Origin: Gordionus sp. m RMFG-2023
Lineage: Eukaryota > Nematomorpha > Gordioida > Chordodea > Parachordodidae
DNA: 64,000 nt
Assembly: GCF_954871325.1 (NCBI RefSeq)
Contig: NC_088778.1
Coordinates: 4,311,743 to 4,375,742, forward strand
Direction: 5' to 3'
Shown here: in pieces, positions 61,480-64,000 of the stretch
Layout of the letters: each line of letters starts with the position of its first letter
How positions within the stretch are numbered: the first letter of the stretch is position 1
Notes under the pieces: model-generated
The model's database searches: none
Told to the model about the DNA's origin: nothing
What the model saw: the letters and a program-made list of their open reading frames with translations, nothing else
Made by a program: the position numbers and the translations under genes

Positions 61480-62160
61480 TTTCCCGTTTTCAGTTTGATT
61501 TGTACTCTCACCGTATGTGAGATATTCAAAGAATAAACACTAATATCACTGGGTTATAGTAACGTTGGTCCCCATTTCTTCTTTTAATATCTCAAAATTT
61601 GTGATGGGTATAAAATGGCGCGGTCAACTTTAAAAATAATTTAAAGCGATGCATTATTATTATTATAAGGGTCGTACTTTTTAAATTCCAAAATGATCCG
61701 TGGTTCCCTTAAATATAGACTATGTAATTTTCAAGCTATAATAATTTAATTGAAAAAAAGATTATTCTGTAAAATCATAGACTAATCTTTGCAGATTTAG
61801 CGAATTGAGTGTGTATTAATATGAAGGGATCTAAAGGCTAACATTTACGAAAGAGGAGAAAACAATCATGTCGCCTTTAATTTGTCAATATATTGCTATT
61901 TTAAAAATATAAGATGGTAAATTTTATTAAATTTAAATTATATTTTTAAATTGACATAAATTTATATATGCAAATTTTTTTTTATTTCTCATTAAAATTA
62001 TATTTTTAATGTTTAATATTTTCATATTTATTCAAATAAATTGCTAAATTATCCAATATCTACTTTATTCATTTTGAATTATCAAATTTTTAAATGTCAT
62101 AAATTCATATATGACATTTTTTTGGGTTTGCTTAAAATTATAATTTGAATTTATCTATAG
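61480..62160. repeat. Segment R, copy 3 (5' flank of peptidase copy B)
   Basis: TTCAGTTTGATTTGTACT onward matches 40755 onward; landmarks are AATGGCGCGGTCAACTTT and TTCCAAAATGATCCGTGGTT. Several small deletions relative to copy 2. Confidence 0.72.
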
Positions 62161-62689
62161 GTTTTATGGAATCTGTTCCTACTCTCTTTCGATTTTAGAA
62201 AGAGAGAAGAAAAAAATGCATTTAGGGAAATTTCACTCCCACGATAACTATTAAAATATTTAAAAAATGGCTTTAAATAATTTCATTTTGTAAGCCACTT
62301 ATTAATGCAATTCTGCAAAGACAAAGATAACAGTTGAAATGTTGCTCGCAATTTATATTTTGATTATATTATTTCAGTTGAATAAGCAATAATTCACCCG
62401 CAAAAATCAGAGCTGCTCTGTCAAAACTAGATGTCAGCGAAGGAAGGAAGTTCGAACTTATTTCCTGTTTGAGAAAAGATGTTGACAAAGATAAGGTAGA
62501 CTTGAATCCTTTAAAAAACTACACACGTACATATTATTTTCTAATAAAAATAATTTAAAAAATTGGATGATTTGCTATTATTTTTATAAATTATATCTAT
62601 ATGTTGTTAGCGTCAATGTGTTTTCCCTACAATGTGTTATTTTTACAACTTTAAATCTTTTTTTGAGTTCGTTTTAATAAATTTAAAAA

Positions 62690-62805
62690 TCCAGGTTAAC
62701 AACTACAAAATCTCGAGGCTTAGAAAATATTTTTCTGGCTAAAATATTGAGTTAGCCGTTTTTAAATATCGGCTCACGATCCGTTTAAAAACACTAATTA
62801 CATTT
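62690..62805. repeat. Inverted-repeat element family 2 (MITE-like)
   Basis: GGTTAACAACTACAAAATCT, CGAGGCTTAGAAAATATTTT and GAGTTAGCCGTTTTTAAATA, ending in AAAACACTAATTAC. Lies about 260 bp upstream of the receptor gene. Confidence 0.6.
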
Positions 62806-63058
62806 GATATATTGCCATTAACAAATGCCAGTCAACGTTTTTATGGCCTTTAGTAATACTTTGAGTCTAAATTAAATATTGTAAAGAAATAAACAAATAT
62901 TTCTATATTTATTAAACATAATACTTATTTAATTCGCACTTTTAAACTTTGTTACAAATATTAGTTAAAATAAAAAATAACGAAAACTTAAAGTATTAGT
63001 TTTATAAAAAAATATTTAATTACTAAAACTCTCACACTATAAAATAATAATTACTCAT

Positions 63059-64000
63059 ATGAATGAATTGAAGACAGCATCTGGTTTTTTCATAACTAAT
63101 TTCGAAAAAGTAGGATATTGTTACATTTCACTTGTTTTAATAGTTCTGGGGATGGTAGGAAATATTCTAATGTACTTGAGCTTCAACAATTCCAGGAAGA
63201 AAAGTGGTGTGAAAAAAGAAAATATTGAATCTAGCCAAATAACTACTTTGACTCACAGTATATATAATATAAAAAAAACAGTCATTGAGGATATCGAAAT
63301 AGGTGAAATAGAGAAGGACTTTTGTAAAAAAGATAAAGAAGGTTTGAAGATTGAAGAACGATTTTTATCGCAACAAAAAAATCAACAGTCCAATGCTAAC
63401 AAATTAGAATCATCTAACAAATTATATTCTAGCAATTTGATTATTTTACATGTAGTATCCAAGATTCATTCTATTGCTAGGAAGATAGTTAACAGAAACA
63501 AAGTGGCCAATATCACAACTTTTTACGCCGAGTGGCTGTCTGTTAATAATTTTATATTTTGTTTGACGCTCACCCCATGGCCTTTGTTATATTATTGGGG
63601 GGCCTATAATCAATCTCTGTTTTGGAGGTCCAAATATTATAAATTCATGAGTAACATAGAGTTCCCTATAAGAAATATTTGTTCGAAAATATCAACAGGA
63701 ATTACGTTAGCCATGAGTGTGGACAGGTTCATAGCTCTGAAGATACCTTTAAGATATAAATCGCTATCTACACTGAAGAATAGCAAGATAGGTTTGATAA
63801 TCATAATTCTAGCTTCGGTTATGATAGAAAGTAGAACAACAATTTAGTTCCACACGGTAAATGTCCACATCGTCATGAAGAATTACTTGTACTACAACCC
63901 ATTGTGGGATAAATATATCGAACGTTGGCTTAAACTAAATATTTCTAATATTTCAAATATTCAGACTAATTTCGTTCAGAGTAATTCTTCGATTCTACTT
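63059..64000 (+). CDS. Rhodopsin-class GPCR, FMRFamide/peptide-receptor-like (5' part, in-frame TAG at 63845)
   Basis: From the ATG at 63059: TM1 at about residues 20-42 with the class A Asn (GMVGN, Asn35); an exceptionally long first intracellular loop (about 43-152, Lys/Glu/Ser/Asn-rich); TM2 about 158-180 (NNFIFCLTLTPWPLLYYWG); TM3 about 200-224 ending in VDRFIALKIPLRYK (DRY-type motif as DRF, 222-224); TM4 about 243-257. The frame meets TAG at 63845-63847 and stays open in the same frame for 51 more codons to the window edge (FHTVNVHIVMKNYLYYNPLW and on), like an extracellular loop 2. No Cys sits about 24 residues before DRF, where class A receptors usually have the disulfide Cys. Either a spliced gene with a 30-nt intron over the TAG, a recent pseudogene, or a base error. 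TM5-7 lie beyond the window. Confidence 0.75.

Noticed and set aside
1-64000. CRISPR arrays, bacterial operons or contamination
   Set aside because: Repeats are eukaryotic transposon types, genes have spliceosomal introns, and there are no regularly spaced short repeats.

Overview
The window is very AT-rich eukaryotic nuclear DNA: host genes split by introns, dense inverted repeats and several families of DNA transposons. The gene families (TTC17, a glutamate-carboxypeptidase-II-like M28 metallopeptidase, an FMRFamide/peptide-type GPCR) say metazoan. The peptide GPCR, tiny introns (38 and 43 bp) and extreme AT content fit a spiralian such as a rotifer, flatworm or orthonectid, but the phylum is a guess.

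Layout. 58-11933 (minus): 5' part of a TTC17 orthologue, ten exons whose splice phases agree, with a large foldback repeat (about 310-4740) in its last visible intron. 12262-12764 (minus): a small unrecognised gene. 13260-14105: degenerate tandem repeats. 14270-23586: a fossil Ty3/Gypsy-type LTR retroelement with 316-bp LTRs and a 5-bp target duplication; its 5' LTR is split by a 3.86-kb hAT transposon (14564-18420, 8-bp target duplication), which itself carries a 961-bp foldback. 23790-24045: LINE tail.

25095-62160 is a tandem segmental duplication. Unit A (27929-40338, minus) is an intact 12-exon M28 peptidase gene, predicted 819 residues, with all five zinc ligands and the catalytic Glu. 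Unit B (47663-61239, minus) is its decayed twin: exon 2 is missing, there are several frameshifts and stops, and one zinc-ligand His is Leu. A third copy of the 5'-flanking segment (25095-25990) hints at an earlier, larger array. Each unit took its own insertions after duplication: a 1,015-bp hAT (30226-31240) in A; a 3.5-kb transposon with 600-bp terminal inverted repeats and a 4-bp target duplication (49741-53238), a small inverted-repeat element and LINE debris in B. The other unit keeps the empty site in the clearest cases.

Between the units lies a Helitron (42242-45609, minus) with a recognisable 5' TC end, 3' hairpin and CTAG end, a truncated Rep N-terminal region, and two oppositely oriented tRNA-like sequences with A and B boxes. 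The right edge (63059-64000, plus) holds the start of a peptide-type GPCR with an unusually long first intracellular loop and an in-frame TAG at the end of TM4.

I see no operon-like or defence-type system. The most unusual items are the 600-bp-TIR transposon family, the Helitron with inverted tRNA-like sequences, and the two-copy peptidase locus that works as a natural dating device for the insertions.
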